Positions 42,709 through 51,386 of a DNA stretch of 64,000 bases are shown one piece after another. The stretch is taken from NCBI GenBank assembly GCA_963691715.1, contig OY829281.1, positions 2,666,001 to 2,730,000 on the forward strand, given 5' to 3'. The position numbers and the translations under genes are program-made. The notes under the pieces are model-generated. The model worked only from the letters and a program-made list of their open reading frames with translations, was not told the origin of the DNA and did no database searches. Each line of letters opens with the position of its first letter. Within the stretch, counting starts at the first letter, position 1. This stretch comes from HXMU1420-13 sp963691715 (GTDB lineage: Bacteria; Bacteroidota; Rhodothermia; Balneolales; Balneolaceae).

Positions 42709-44082
42709 CTATCCTACAAAATCAGGAAGTAATTCCAAAAATCGTGCAGAGGTTTTTATTCCACGATGAAAATCGTGTATGGAGAATTTCTCATTTGGTG
42801 AATGGATAGCATCGCTGGTTAAGCCAAATCCCATCAAAATAGATTCTACCCCTAACACTCGTTTGAAGTCTGCCACAATCGGTATAGATCCACCTTCTCT
42901 AGCAAATAACACTTCTTTTTGAAATACGTCTTCAAAGGCTTTTGCAGCTGCTTTCAATCCATAAAAATCTAGATTTGTGATAGAAGCATACCCTCCGTGA
43001 TGCTCTGTTACCGAGACTTTTACCGTATCTGGAGCAATTGAGTTAAAATAATCGGTAAATAGCTTAGCAATTTCTTTTGGATCCTGATTGGGTACTAGTC
43101 GCATACTAATTTTTGCATTCGCTTTTGATGGAAGTACCGTTTTTGCTCCTTCACCAGTGTAGCCTCCCCAAATTCCATTAACATCCAGCGTTGGTCTTGC
43201 AGATGCTCGTTCTAAGGTGGTGTATCCTCGTTCACCATGTACGGCATCGATATCAAGCGATTGTTTGTAAGCCTCCTCATCAAAAGGTAATGCTGCGGAT
43301 GCCGCACGATCTGCACTTGTTAACTCAATGACGTTATCATAAAAACCAGGAATTTGAATCACCCCGTATTCATCTTTCATCTTTGCGATCATTTCGCACA
43401 GTACATTCAAAGGATTTTCAACTGCACCCCCATATACTCCAGAATGTAAATCACGGTTGGGACCAACAACTTCTACTTCTAAGTAAGCCAATCCGCGAAG
43501 TCCATACGTGATAGAAGGTTGATCTTTCCCAAACATAGAGGTGTCAGAAATGAGGACCATGTCGGTTCTAAGCATTTCTTTGTGTGCTTCAATGAATGGT
43601 ACAAGATTTGGAGATCCTATTTCTTCTTCTCCTTCCAAGATAATCTTTACATTAACAGGAATTTCTTCTCCTGATTTTATAAATGATTCAAGTGCTTTAA
43701 CATGAGTAAAAGCTTGGCCTTTATCATCGCTCGCGCCTCGAGCATAAATATTTCCATCTTTTATTGTTGGTTCAAACGCTGGTGTATCCCAAAGATGATC
43801 TGGGTCTGAGGGTTGTACATCATAATGTCCATATATCAAAACAATAGGCTTATCAGGATGAGGACAATGCTCACCATATACAATGGGGTGACCAGGTGTT
43901 TCAAATAACTCAACCCGGTCAAGATGTAAGGATGTTAATTGTTGGATTAAGAAATTAGCTGCTTTATGAATTTCATCTACTTTAGTTGAATCTGTACTCA
44001 CACTTGGAATTCTAAGTAATTCGAATAATTCATCTAAAAATTTTTGTTGATTCGCATTTATATAAGCTTGTGATTTACTCAT
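42709..44082 (-). CDS. M20 family dipeptidase
   Basis: The 457-residue zinc peptidase of the M20 (carnosinase/CNDP-like) family shows ligand motifs LIYGHYDVQPSD, ARGASDDKGQ, ILEGEEEIGSPN and MVLISDTSMFG, and the C-terminal DAIHSPNEKFS with the final His ligand. It cleaves dipeptides in the cytosol. Its last 95 coding bases are duplicated at 37461-37555 beyond the efflux genes. Upstream, 12 bp away, ends batE. Confidence 0.93.
   Translation of the reverse strand: MSKSQAYINANQQKFLDELFELLRIPSVSTDSTKVDEIHKAANFLIQQLTSLHLDRVELFETPGHPIVYGEHCPHPDKPIVLIYGHYDVQPSDPDHLWDTPAFEPTIKDGNIYARGASDDKGQAFTHVKALESFIKSGEEIPVNVKIILEGEEEIGSPNLVPFIEAHKEMLRTDMVLISDTSMFGKDQPSITYGLRGLAYLEVEVVGPNRDLHSGVYGGAVENPLNVLCEMIAKMKDEYGVIQIPGFYDNVIELTSADRAASAALPFDEEAYKQSLDIDAVHGERGYTTLERASARPTLDVNGIWGGYTGEGAKTVLPSKANAKISMRLVPNQDPKEIAKLFTDYFNSIAPDTVKVSVTEHHGGYASITNLDFYGLKAAAKAFEDVFQKEVLFAREGGSIPIVADFKRVLGVESILMGFGLTSDAIHSPNEKFSIHDFHRGIKTSARFLELLPDFVG
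42713..42807 (+). repeat. 95-bp direct repeat, right copy (within M20 gene 3' end)
   Basis: Partner of 37461-37555 with three mismatches. Together they bracket the HlyD-permease-TolC-hydrolase segment (about 5.2 kb). The duplication of a gene's 3' end on both sides of a segment is what site-specific insertion or a tandem duplication with decay would leave. Confidence 0.9.
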
Positions 44083-44094
44083 TTGAACTCCATG

Positions 44095-44859
44095 TTATAA
44101 TATTTTTGATCCTTGAGTTTGTATCCAACCAAACTGTCCATTACCAAGCCGAATGTAATACCATCCATCGGTATGTTCACTTGTAAAAGTATCCACAGTA
44201 ATGGAATAACCTTCGTAAGCAATACTTACTAAATCTGCATTATCTATAGGTTGAGTAGTTACTGGTTGTTGTTTCGCAACGATAACCCCGTCTTTATATC
44301 GTTGATCTACATAATCAACATAGAAGGCTAGAAAGGCAGTACAACAGCTAAGGCTTATTGCAACAACCAACAGCATGGTTTTTTTGGGAATTTGAATAGG
44401 GTAGAACCAGTTTGCAATAATAAAAGTGATAGTGATAAAGATAAAAATTAAACCAAGTATGAAAATTCCGGAAGCTCCAATGCCCTCTTTTAAATGATCA
44501 ACAGCTCTATCCCAAGGTAATTTAGGTAGAATCGCTGATTGCCTGCTAAATTGAGAGTTTACAAACTCGAGTGCTTCAACAGCTTTGGCTCTGGTTACGT
44601 TAAAATTTTTGGCTTTTAAAAAATAGAATTTTGCTAAACCCAGAGAATCTATTTCCATAGCAGCGATACCCATATTCAGAAAAAGAGGACCAGATACTTC
44701 TCCAAGTTCTTCAATATTACGATACGATTCCAATGCTTTTGAGAAATTATTTTCTTCGAGCATTGTATTCGCTTGATCAAACATGAGTTGGGCATTTTGT
44801 TCTGCAATAGCACTACCTAAAGGGAAAAGCACAATTAAAACAACTAATATAGATCTCAT
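44095..44859 (-). CDS. batE: BatE-like TPR/SH3 membrane protein
   Basis: The 254-residue protein starts with a signal peptide (MRSILVVLIVLFPLGSAIAEQ), then TPR repeats (NAQLMFDQANTMLEENNFSKALESYRNIEEL), two membrane helices (near 130-150 and 160-182) and a C-terminal SH3-like domain (GWYYIRLGNGQFGWIQTQG). This is the architecture of BatE in Bacteroidota aerotolerance operons. Its start overlaps the batD stop by 4 bp. The gene name rests on architecture and context. Confidence 0.78.
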   Translation of the reverse strand: MRSILVVLIVLFPLGSAIAEQNAQLMFDQANTMLEENNFSKALESYRNIEELGEVSGPLFLNMGIAAMEIDSLGLAKFYFLKAKNFNVTRAKAVEALEFVNSQFSRQSAILPKLPWDRAVDHLKEGIGASGIFILGLIFIFITITFIIANWFYPIQIPKKTMLLVVAISLSCCTAFLAFYVDYVDQRYKDGVIVAKQQPVTTQPIDNADLVSIAYEGYSITVDTFTSEHTDGWYYIRLGNGQFGWIQTQGSKIL

Positions 44860-46601
44860 AGCAGCTTCCCAATTTTTTTAATCAGTTCTTTAGAACGATC
44901 GACATCATTATGTAGACCTTGAGGTGTTGTATTAGGAGCATAAGAGATCGTTTCGCATTTATCTAGTATTTTTTTTAACTCCTTTGAAGTTTCTTCATCA
45001 GTTTTGTTGTTAAGATGTAATGCTAATTCTGCCGATGAAAGACCTGCTTTAGGTAAATCCAATTTATCAGCTACAAACTGAAACAATGCTCTTTCAATGG
45101 AGTGATATCCATTCTTTATATCGGTAGAATTTTCAGCTAGCTCGAGTTCCTCCATTGCCAAATCCTTTGCTTTTTGTGATCTTGCAAATGCTGAATCCAT
45201 ATTCATTCGATCTTTGTATTTCTTAAAAATAAATGCAATACCAAGAGATAGCATTTGAATACATAGTATAATCCAAACCCAGCTTTTTTGTGTTAGTGCA
45301 TCTGTATTTAATGTGCTCCAATTTGTTAATCCAGTAATAGGCTTAATATCAAATTGATATTCATTTCCAGTAGACACAGCTAAACGAGGATCTCGCTCAG
45401 CAAAGAATGTTAGTTTTGGAAGAGGCACTGTAGAGTAACGCCTTAGATCTGGATCATAATAGGCAAACTGTTCTGAAGGAATTTCATATACTCCTTCGTT
45501 TCTAGCAATTACAATATCAGTGAAAGTTTTTGAACCACCAATTTGTTGGCCACTTCTAGTGATGGAAGAGCTTTCTTGGGGATCGTATAACTCTAGAGAT
45601 TCAGGATACTTATATTCTGGTTTTACGATCAATGGGATGTTACCTTGCCCCGTTATGGTGGTAGTAATTTCAATACTTTCTCCTACAAAAGCATTTTCTG
45701 GGTTGATGGTTCTTGATATTTGAAATTTACCAACTGCACCAGAATACACTGCATCAACAATGGGAAGTGGGCGTACATCTATACTTACGGGTAAAGTTTG
45801 GAGTTCTTTTCGTTCTTGTCCCATTCCAAAACTAAAGATATCCCTACGTCGATTTCTATTTCTAACTTGTACCGTTACCTTGTACGGACTTAATTCCAGT
45901 TTCCCAGATTTGGTTGGGAAAATCGCCGTTTGAAGTAACACTGCACGTTGATATCGAACTCCACCAATCAATGTAGATGTGGTGCGCGCTTGCTGCCTAT
46001 TTTCTAAGTCTTCCTTCCAAAACCCTTCCGCTTTCCAACCTGCTGAAGGTTGGTATGAGGCTACTTCTACATCATTTTTAAAGTATAATACAATACTGGC
46101 AATCACTTGTTCACCAACTATGGGGGTGTCTGTACTTGGTTCTAAACGAACATAAATATCTGGCGAACGTGTATTATTACCTTTGTTTATGGTGTTAGGA
46201 TCCAGAATTTTAAATGAAATTGGGTTTGTCGAATACTTGGTGCCATTAACATCAATAGTAAGACTTGGAAAATTGTAATTTCCAGGAGTTTCAGCGATAA
46301 AAGAATACCCAAATGTATATGCAATATTAGGTCGACCATTTACATACGAATAGTTAGTTGATTGGCTGGTACTTCCTTGCAGCCATCGAAGCCCTTCTAC
46401 ATTGGTAATCTGCGGCCGATCTATTGAATTTAAAGCCTGCCCCGAAATTGTAATATCAAGGCGAACAGATTCTCCAGCGAAAATATTGGTTTCTGAAAGA
46501 GATGCATCCACTGAGATATTCTGTGCATTAGAATAGTCGGAAACAATGAATACGACGAATAGTATGCAAATAAAGCGTAATGCTTTACCAGTCTTTATCA
46601 T
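44856..46601 (-). CDS. batD: BatD family protein
   Basis: The 581-residue product has a signal peptide (residues 1-26), tandem immunoglobulin-like oxygen-tolerance domains (VDASLSETNIFAGESVRLDITISG, FQISRTINPENAFVGESIEITTTITG), one membrane helix (SWVWIILCIQMLSLGIAFIFKKYK, near 430-455) and a cytosolic helical tail (AFARSQKAKDLAMEELELAE). This is the BatD layout (PF13584). It is part of the Bat operon reading from 47740 down to 44095. Confidence 0.88.
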   Translation of the reverse strand: MIKTGKALRFICILFVVFIVSDYSNAQNISVDASLSETNIFAGESVRLDITISGQALNSIDRPQITNVEGLRWLQGSTSQSTNYSYVNGRPNIAYTFGYSFIAETPGNYNFPSLTIDVNGTKYSTNPISFKILDPNTINKGNNTRSPDIYVRLEPSTDTPIVGEQVIASIVLYFKNDVEVASYQPSAGWKAEGFWKEDLENRQQARTTSTLIGGVRYQRAVLLQTAIFPTKSGKLELSPYKVTVQVRNRNRRRDIFSFGMGQERKELQTLPVSIDVRPLPIVDAVYSGAVGKFQISRTINPENAFVGESIEITTTITGQGNIPLIVKPEYKYPESLELYDPQESSSITRSGQQIGGSKTFTDIVIARNEGVYEIPSEQFAYYDPDLRRYSTVPLPKLTFFAERDPRLAVSTGNEYQFDIKPITGLTNWSTLNTDALTQKSWVWIILCIQMLSLGIAFIFKKYKDRMNMDSAFARSQKAKDLAMEELELAENSTDIKNGYHSIERALFQFVADKLDLPKAGLSSAELALHLNNKTDEETSKELKKILDKCETISYAPNTTPQGLHNDVDRSKELIKKIGKLL

Positions 46602-47139
46602 GGGTAGCAGATCCCTGTTTTTTTTGCTTTTTAAATTCCTTCAACAGTTCTTTTTCTTTTTGAGCTAACGCTTGTAAAATTTTCTGAGCTTCTTCTTTAC
46701 TTATTTCTCGAGCCTGCTGAGCTTTTGATTCTTGGTCTTGAGGCTCTTGTTCTTCCTGATTGTTGTTTTGTTCGTCTTGCTGCTGTTCGTTTTCCTGTTG
46801 TTCTTGGTTTTCGTTCTCTTGTTGTTGATCGTTCTCTTGCTGTTCCTGATTCTGTTGCTCTTCTTGCTCTTGCTGATCCTGGTTTTGTTGCTGCTGTTGT
46901 TTTTCTTCTTCCTCTTTGAGTTTTTGAAGCAATTCACTGAGTTTTGGATCACCTGGATATTCCAATAATCCATTTTGAACTTGCATTAAAGCACCAGGCA
47001 AATTGCCACCAATAAAAGTTTGAGCACCATCATGAAAATAATCTTCTGCAGTTTGAGCATTTACATTTGGTGGAATGCAAAATATCCACAAAAGAAGGGT
47101 TCCAAAAAGTGATTTATGAATCAATGTCACTAACTGCAC
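46585..47139 (-). CDS. TPR-like secreted protein with Gln/Asn/Glu-rich tail
   Basis: This 184-residue protein has a signal peptide (ending near NVNAQ), a short TPR-like part (AEDYFHDGAQTFIGGNLPGALMQVQNGLLEYPGDPKL) and then, from about residue 75 to 140, an almost pure Gln/Glu/Asn stretch (QEQQENEQQQDEQNNNQ), followed by a Lys/Glu-rich helix. It overlaps both neighbours (batD by 17 bp, the TPR gene by 26 bp). It occupies a BatC-like slot; the low-complexity tail may be a flexible tether or coiled coil. Confidence 0.7.
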   Translation of the reverse strand: MQLVTLIHKSLFGTLLLWIFCIPPNVNAQTAEDYFHDGAQTFIGGNLPGALMQVQNGLLEYPGDPKLSELLQKLKEEEEKQQQQQNQDQQEQEEQQNQEQQENDQQQENENQEQQENEQQQDEQNNNQEEQEPQDQESKAQQAREISKEEAQKILQALAQKEKELLKEFKKQKKQGSATHDKDW

Positions 47140-47740
47140 CTATCCTATTTATAAATTGATTAAAATTTTGAACTGTTTGGTCTACTTGTGAAGCCTGAAT
47201 CATCAAATCAAATGCCTCTTGATACTTTTTTTGGCTTACTAGCTCCTCAGCTCTAGCTTTTATCGCTTTGGCATATTCTGTTGGAGGTTCTTGTTCTTGA
47301 TTCTGGTCTTGTTGCTGCTCTTCTTCTTGCTTTTGGCTCTCGATCAATGCTTTTTCAAAATTATGTTTAGCTTCATTATCATAAGAATTATATGTGAGAG
47401 CATTCCTTAAATGTTGTACAGCAGGTTTCCATTGTTGAGATTCGGATAATAAAGTACCAATATTATATTCAGCTTGGGATTTTTCTTCTGGGCTTTCAAC
47501 CATCGAGATAAATTGCAGATACATTTGGATGGCTTCCTCAATTTTGCTTTGCTTAGCTAAGGCATTTCCAAGATTGAAGTATATGTTGGCATTATCTGGA
47601 TCATCCTCTAAAGCAGTGCGATAGAGTTCCTCAGCCAAAGGATAATTTGCATTATTGTAAGCTTCATTCCCTTTTTTGGCATCATCGTTTACCAAAAAAA
47701 GAAAGACGAAAACGAAGTATGTGCAAAAGTGTAATATCAT
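47114..47740 (-). CDS. batC: BatC-like TPR protein
   Basis: The 208-residue protein has a hydrophobic N-terminus (HFCTYFVFVFLFLVND), about three TPRs (GNEAYNNANYPLAEELYRTALEDDPDNANIYFNLGNALAKQSKIEEAIQMY and two more), and a Gln/Glu-rich spacer (QKQEEEQQQDQNQEQEPP). TPR proteins named BatC sit between BatB and BatD in this operon type. BatA, BatB, the DUF58 and MoxR genes expected upstream are absent: 269 non-coding bases and then bshA follow. Confidence 0.72.
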   Translation of the reverse strand: MILHFCTYFVFVFLFLVNDDAKKGNEAYNNANYPLAEELYRTALEDDPDNANIYFNLGNALAKQSKIEEAIQMYLQFISMVESPEEKSQAEYNIGTLLSESQQWKPAVQHLRNALTYNSYDNEAKHNFEKALIESQKQEEEQQQDQNQEQEPPTEYAKAIKARAEELVSQKKYQEAFDLMIQASQVDQTVQNFNQFINRIGAVSDIDS

Positions 47741-47885
47741 CTATGGTGTTTTTAAAATATATATGCTAACAGCCTCATAAAATAAATATCTTAGAAGAAT
47801 ATTGTGCATAAATTTGTGCTGAACGTTTTTGCTTATATTGAACTTTACGATATAAGACGTATTTGAATTTAATCATTCACTTTCA

Positions 47886-47893
47886 CAAAGATA
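47886..47893 (-). promoter_or_regulatory. Candidate -7 element TATCTTTG for the Bat operon
   Basis: On the minus strand TATCTTTG fits TAnnTTTG and would give a leader of about 140 nt ahead of batC. It supports an independent promoter here, so the operon really begins without batA and batB. The -33 element is unclear. Confidence 0.35.
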
Positions 47894-48009
47894 AAGAATC
47901 AATAAATTCATTGGAAAAATTTTGATTACTATTAGGTGTTAAAGGATGTTTAGTAAACAGCGATAGTTATGAAGGATAGCTAAATTAACGGGATAAACTA
48001 TAGTAGTAT

Positions 48010-49149
48010 ATGAATATTGGAATTGTTTGCTATCCCACCTTTGGTGGTAGTGGTGTTGTTGCTACCGAGTTAGCTAAAGTACTAGCCAAAAAAGGGCATA
48101 GAATACATGTTTTAAGTTATCAGCGACCAGCACGTTTAGACTCGCTTGATGCGAATATAAGCTATCATGAAGTTTCCATTAATTCTTATCCCTTATTTGA
48201 ATTTCCACCTTATGCATTGGCTCTTGCTTCTCAAATGGTAAATTTGATAGAGTACCAAAATTTAGATTTACTTCATGTTCATTATGCCCTTCCACATGCT
48301 ACCAGTGCTTATCTCGCAAAACAAATTATGGCAGAACGTGGAATTTCAGTACCTATCATAACCACTTTGCATGGAACGGATATTACTATAGTAGGTCGTG
48401 ACCCAAGCTATAAGCATGTAGTAGAATTTTCTATCGATAAGAGTGACGGAGTTACCGCAGTATCTGATTATTTAAAAAAAGAAACATATTCCCATTTTGA
48501 TATAAAGCAAGATATTCGAGTAATTCCAAATTTTATTGACTTAGAGCGTTTCAAGAAATCAAATAAAAGTCACTTCAAAAAAGCGATCTGCCCGGAAGGG
48601 GAAAAAGTAGTTGTGCATGTGTCAAATTTTCGAAAGGTGAAACGGGTGCCAGAAGTGGTTTCGGTGTTTGCTAAAATTCTAGGACATGGCATCAAAGCTA
48701 AATTATTGTTGGTGGGCGATGGTCCTGACCGCTTAAAAGCAGAACAACAGTGTAGAGATCTAGGTATTTGTAGCCATACCCGGTTTTTAGGGAAACTTGA
48801 TGAAGTAGAAGAAGTGCTTTCAATTGCAGACTTATTTTTAATTCCTTCAGGATCCGAAACCTTTGGGCTTGCTGCACTCGAAGCGATGAGTTGTTCTGTA
48901 CCTGTAATTTCCTCTAATATTGGAGGGCTTCCAGAAGTAAATATTGAAGGCGAAACAGGTTATTTATGCCACTTAGATGACATTGATTGTATGGCAGAAC
49001 ACGCGAAAAACATACTTACAGATGATGCTCTTTATAATCGATTATCGGATAATGCCAGAAAAAGAGCGGAAGACTTCAATCAAGATTTTGTTGTTTCCCA
49101 GTATGAACAATTTTACGAAGAAGTAAGTGCTGGACTAGTTTCTGTTTAA
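48010..49149 (+). CDS. bshA: N-acetyl-alpha-D-glucosaminyl L-malate synthase
   Basis: BshA is the glycosyltransferase for the first step of bacillithiol synthesis, joining GlcNAc from UDP-GlcNAc to L-malate. The 379-residue GT4 protein starts MNIGIVCYPTFGGSGVVATELAKVLAKKGH, the BshA signature, and carries ITTLHGTDITIVGRDPSY and the donor-site motif SGSETFGLAALEAMSC. Bacillithiol is the main low-molecular-weight thiol in Bacteroidota and Firmicutes, which fits the inferred lineage. Confidence 0.93.
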   Translation: MNIGIVCYPTFGGSGVVATELAKVLAKKGHRIHVLSYQRPARLDSLDANISYHEVSINSYPLFEFPPYALALASQMVNLIEYQNLDLLHVHYALPHATSAYLAKQIMAERGISVPIITTLHGTDITIVGRDPSYKHVVEFSIDKSDGVTAVSDYLKKETYSHFDIKQDIRVIPNFIDLERFKKSNKSHFKKAICPEGEKVVVHVSNFRKVKRVPEVVSVFAKILGHGIKAKLLLVGDGPDRLKAEQQCRDLGICSHTRFLGKLDEVEEVLSIADLFLIPSGSETFGLAALEAMSCSVPVISSNIGGLPEVNIEGETGYLCHLDDIDCMAEHAKNILTDDALYNRLSDNARKRAEDFNQDFVVSQYEQFYEEVSAGLVSV

Positions 49150-49160
49150 TATCCTTTACC

Positions 49161-49190
49161 AAAAAAAGCCCAACCTAAAAGATTGGGCTT
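49161..49190 (-). terminator. Terminator of sucC
   Basis: AAGCCCAA (49166-49173) and TTGGGCTT (49183-49190) form an 8-bp stem; on the minus strand a run of T (49161-49167) follows. It lies 18 bp after the sucC stop and may also block bshA transcripts, although on the plus strand the tail is A-rich. Confidence 0.8.
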
Positions 49191-49208
49191 AAAAGAAAAA
49201 TGATTCAA

Positions 49209-50414
49209 TTAGGCTAACACATTAGCGACTTCTTCTGCAGCTTCTTTCAAAAGAACCGCTGATATTACATTTAAGCCAGAATTATCGATGATCTCTTTCG
49301 CTTCTTCTGCATTTGTTCCTTGTAGGCGAACAATAATGGGAACATCAGTAACTTTAGCGGCGATTTCTGGGTCTTTAACGGCTTCAATAATACCATTCGC
49401 AACACGATCACAGCGAACAATTCCGCCAAATATATTGATCAAAATCGCTTGTACATTTGGGTCATCAAGAATAATTCTAAATCCATTTTTTACCGTTTCA
49501 ACATTAGCTCCACCACCAACATCAAGGAAGTTGGCAGGTTCACCACCAGATAGCTTAATGATATCCATAGTAGCCATTGCAAGGCCTGCACCATTTACCA
49601 TACAGCCTACATTCCCGTCTAATTTGATGTAATTTAAATTGTATTTAGCTGCTTCAAGTTCGAATGGGTCTTCTTCCGATTCATCCTTTAATTCGGCTAA
49701 ATCTGGGTGGCGATACAATGCATTTTCATCGAAGGTAACCTTTGCATCCAAAGCCATAACATCATTATCTGGTGTAAGTATAAGTGGATTAATCTCGAAC
49801 ATATCCGAATCGGTTTCGGTGTAGGCGTTATAAATAGCCATTATGAATTTGATTCCTTTTTTAAGTGCCTCTCCTTTTAATCCAAGTGAAAAAGCGAGAA
49901 ATCGAGCTTGATTTACTTGTAATGGCATTCCAGGTTCCACCCAGGCCTTAACAATCTTTTCTGGTGTTTCTTCTGCAACTTGTTCGATCTCAACTCCACC
50001 TTCGGTTGAAACCATGATCACATTCTTAGAAACGGCTCTATCGAGCAGGATTCCTAAATAGAATTCTTTGGCGATATCTACACCATCAGTAACATAAAGT
50101 GTTTGAACTAACTGACCTTCTTCTCCTGTTTGGATAGTAACCAAAATATCCCCTAAAAGAGATTCTGCTGCTTCGCGTACTTCTTCGATTGTTTTACAGA
50201 GTATTACGCCTTTAGCATTATTCTTTTTTGTACGTCCTTTTCCACGCCCTCCAGCATGGATTTGAGCTTTTACAACAAAAAGGGTTGCTCCATGTTCTTG
50301 TAATTTTTGTGCAGCAAGTACAGTTTCGTCAACCGTAGTGGCGGCAATACCTTTGGGCACAGCAACTTTATAAGTTTTTAGAATTTCTTTTGCTTGATAT
50401 TCGTGAATTTTCAT
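49209..50414 (-). CDS. sucC: Succinyl-CoA ligase [ADP-forming] beta subunit
   Basis: SucC is the ATP-grasp subunit that couples succinyl-CoA cleavage to nucleotide phosphorylation in the TCA cycle. The 401-residue protein begins MKIHEYQAKEILKTYKVAVPKG and contains VKAQIHAGGRGKGRTK, FEINPLILTPDNDVMALDAKV, CMVNGAGLAMATMDIIKLSGG and ILINIFGGIVRCDRVANGI. The alpha subunit gene sucD is not adjacent, unlike in E. coli. Confidence 0.96.
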   Translation of the reverse strand: MKIHEYQAKEILKTYKVAVPKGIAATTVDETVLAAQKLQEHGATLFVVKAQIHAGGRGKGRTKKNNAKGVILCKTIEEVREAAESLLGDILVTIQTGEEGQLVQTLYVTDGVDIAKEFYLGILLDRAVSKNVIMVSTEGGVEIEQVAEETPEKIVKAWVEPGMPLQVNQARFLAFSLGLKGEALKKGIKFIMAIYNAYTETDSDMFEINPLILTPDNDVMALDAKVTFDENALYRHPDLAELKDESEEDPFELEAAKYNLNYIKLDGNVGCMVNGAGLAMATMDIIKLSGGEPANFLDVGGGANVETVKNGFRIILDDPNVQAILINIFGGIVRCDRVANGIIEAVKDPEIAAKVTDVPIIVRLQGTNAEEAKEIIDNSGLNVISAVLLKEAAEEVANVLA

Positions 50415-50515
50415 GGAAAAAGGGGTAAAAAACGTTCTTTAGTTTGAAAATAAATTGGCTCCCAATGATACCGAGATTGCCAACGAAAAGAAAGTGACAG
50501 AGGGGTTTAGCTAAG

Positions 50516-51322
50516 CTAATTCTCAGCAGTAAAAGAAATGATTTCTGTGTATAGAGCTGCACCCGATGTAATCCAACCTCTTCGAAATATCGAATATATT
50601 TTTGTTGCATTAACAGGTATCGAAGAGGCTTCTATACGTAATAAATAATTATCTGATCCAAGATCGGTAAATGCATTAGTATCTATAAAATGTTCAGAAA
50701 TAAAATTGTTGTTGCTATCTAACCAAACAATGGATACTAAATTACTAGCAAAAAATGTATTGTAAATAGTTACAGGAAAAGGAATATTTCCTCCATCATA
50801 TGGAGTATTGTAGAATTCAAGTTGGAAAGAAAGTCCACCATCGTCACTGCTCGTAACATTAGAAGAGGCAGGTAAAGGAAAATCATTATCTAATCTAAAA
50901 CCACGTGATCGGATTATTTCGTCATTTTCATCGATAAATTGAGCTGAAAGTTGTTTCCCATTTATAAAATCAAAAATTCGTAACTGAAGATTATAGAATA
51001 TTAGACTATGATGTTCTTCGTAGTAAGCTTCTTGTATATCATTACGATCAAATACCCACCCTTCGTTTTCATCATCAATAATTGCAAATGTATGAATCAA
51101 TGTATGATCTGTTTCCTCAGTTAGGTAAATTTCTAAGGTGAAGGTTGCACTATACGCAGATTCAGGTGTTGAAAAACCCCGGTTTAAATGAGAGTTGTGC
51201 GTCATTCCTAACGAATTACTTATTTCAGCTATTCGTAATTCTGGTTCCGAAGTGGAAGGGCTTGGATTTGAACAAGACAATACTGTGAACAAACATAATA
51301 AATAGAAAAAAATTGATCTCAT
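50516..51322 (-). CDS. Hypothetical lipoprotein
   Basis: The 268-residue product has a lipoprotein signal (MRSIFFYLLCLFTVLSC, lipobox Cys at 17) followed by a Ser/Pro-rich linker (SNPSPSTSEPEL) and a beta-rich body (ATFTLEIYLTEETDHTLIHTF). I recognise no domain. It lies 101 bp upstream of sucC on the same strand and is divergent from wecB. Confidence 0.65.
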   Translation of the reverse strand: MRSIFFYLLCLFTVLSCSNPSPSTSEPELRIAEISNSLGMTHNSHLNRGFSTPESAYSATFTLEIYLTEETDHTLIHTFAIIDDENEGWVFDRNDIQEAYYEEHHSLIFYNLQLRIFDFINGKQLSAQFIDENDEIIRSRGFRLDNDFPLPASSNVTSSDDGGLSFQLEFYNTPYDGGNIPFPVTIYNTFFASNLVSIVWLDSNNNFISEHFIDTNAFTDLGSDNYLLRIEASSIPVNATKIYSIFRRGWITSGAALYTEIISFTAEN

Positions 51323-51331
51323 TTGGATAGT

Positions 51332-51339
51332 TAAATTTG
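51332..51339 (+). promoter_or_regulatory. Candidate -7 element TAAATTTG for wecB
   Basis: TAAATTTG fits TAnnTTTG exactly, with a TTG at 51313-51315 about 16 bp upstream as a possible -33 core. The predicted leader is about 40 nt. Confidence 0.4.
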
Positions 51340-51386
51340 GGACATCGTAAATTTACTAGTGCAAAATATATGATTACATTGAAAGG

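Noticed and set aside
46701..46973. Open frames in other frames of the Gln-rich gene (both strands)
   Set aside because: They are low-complexity shadows produced by the CAA/GAA-rich repeat.
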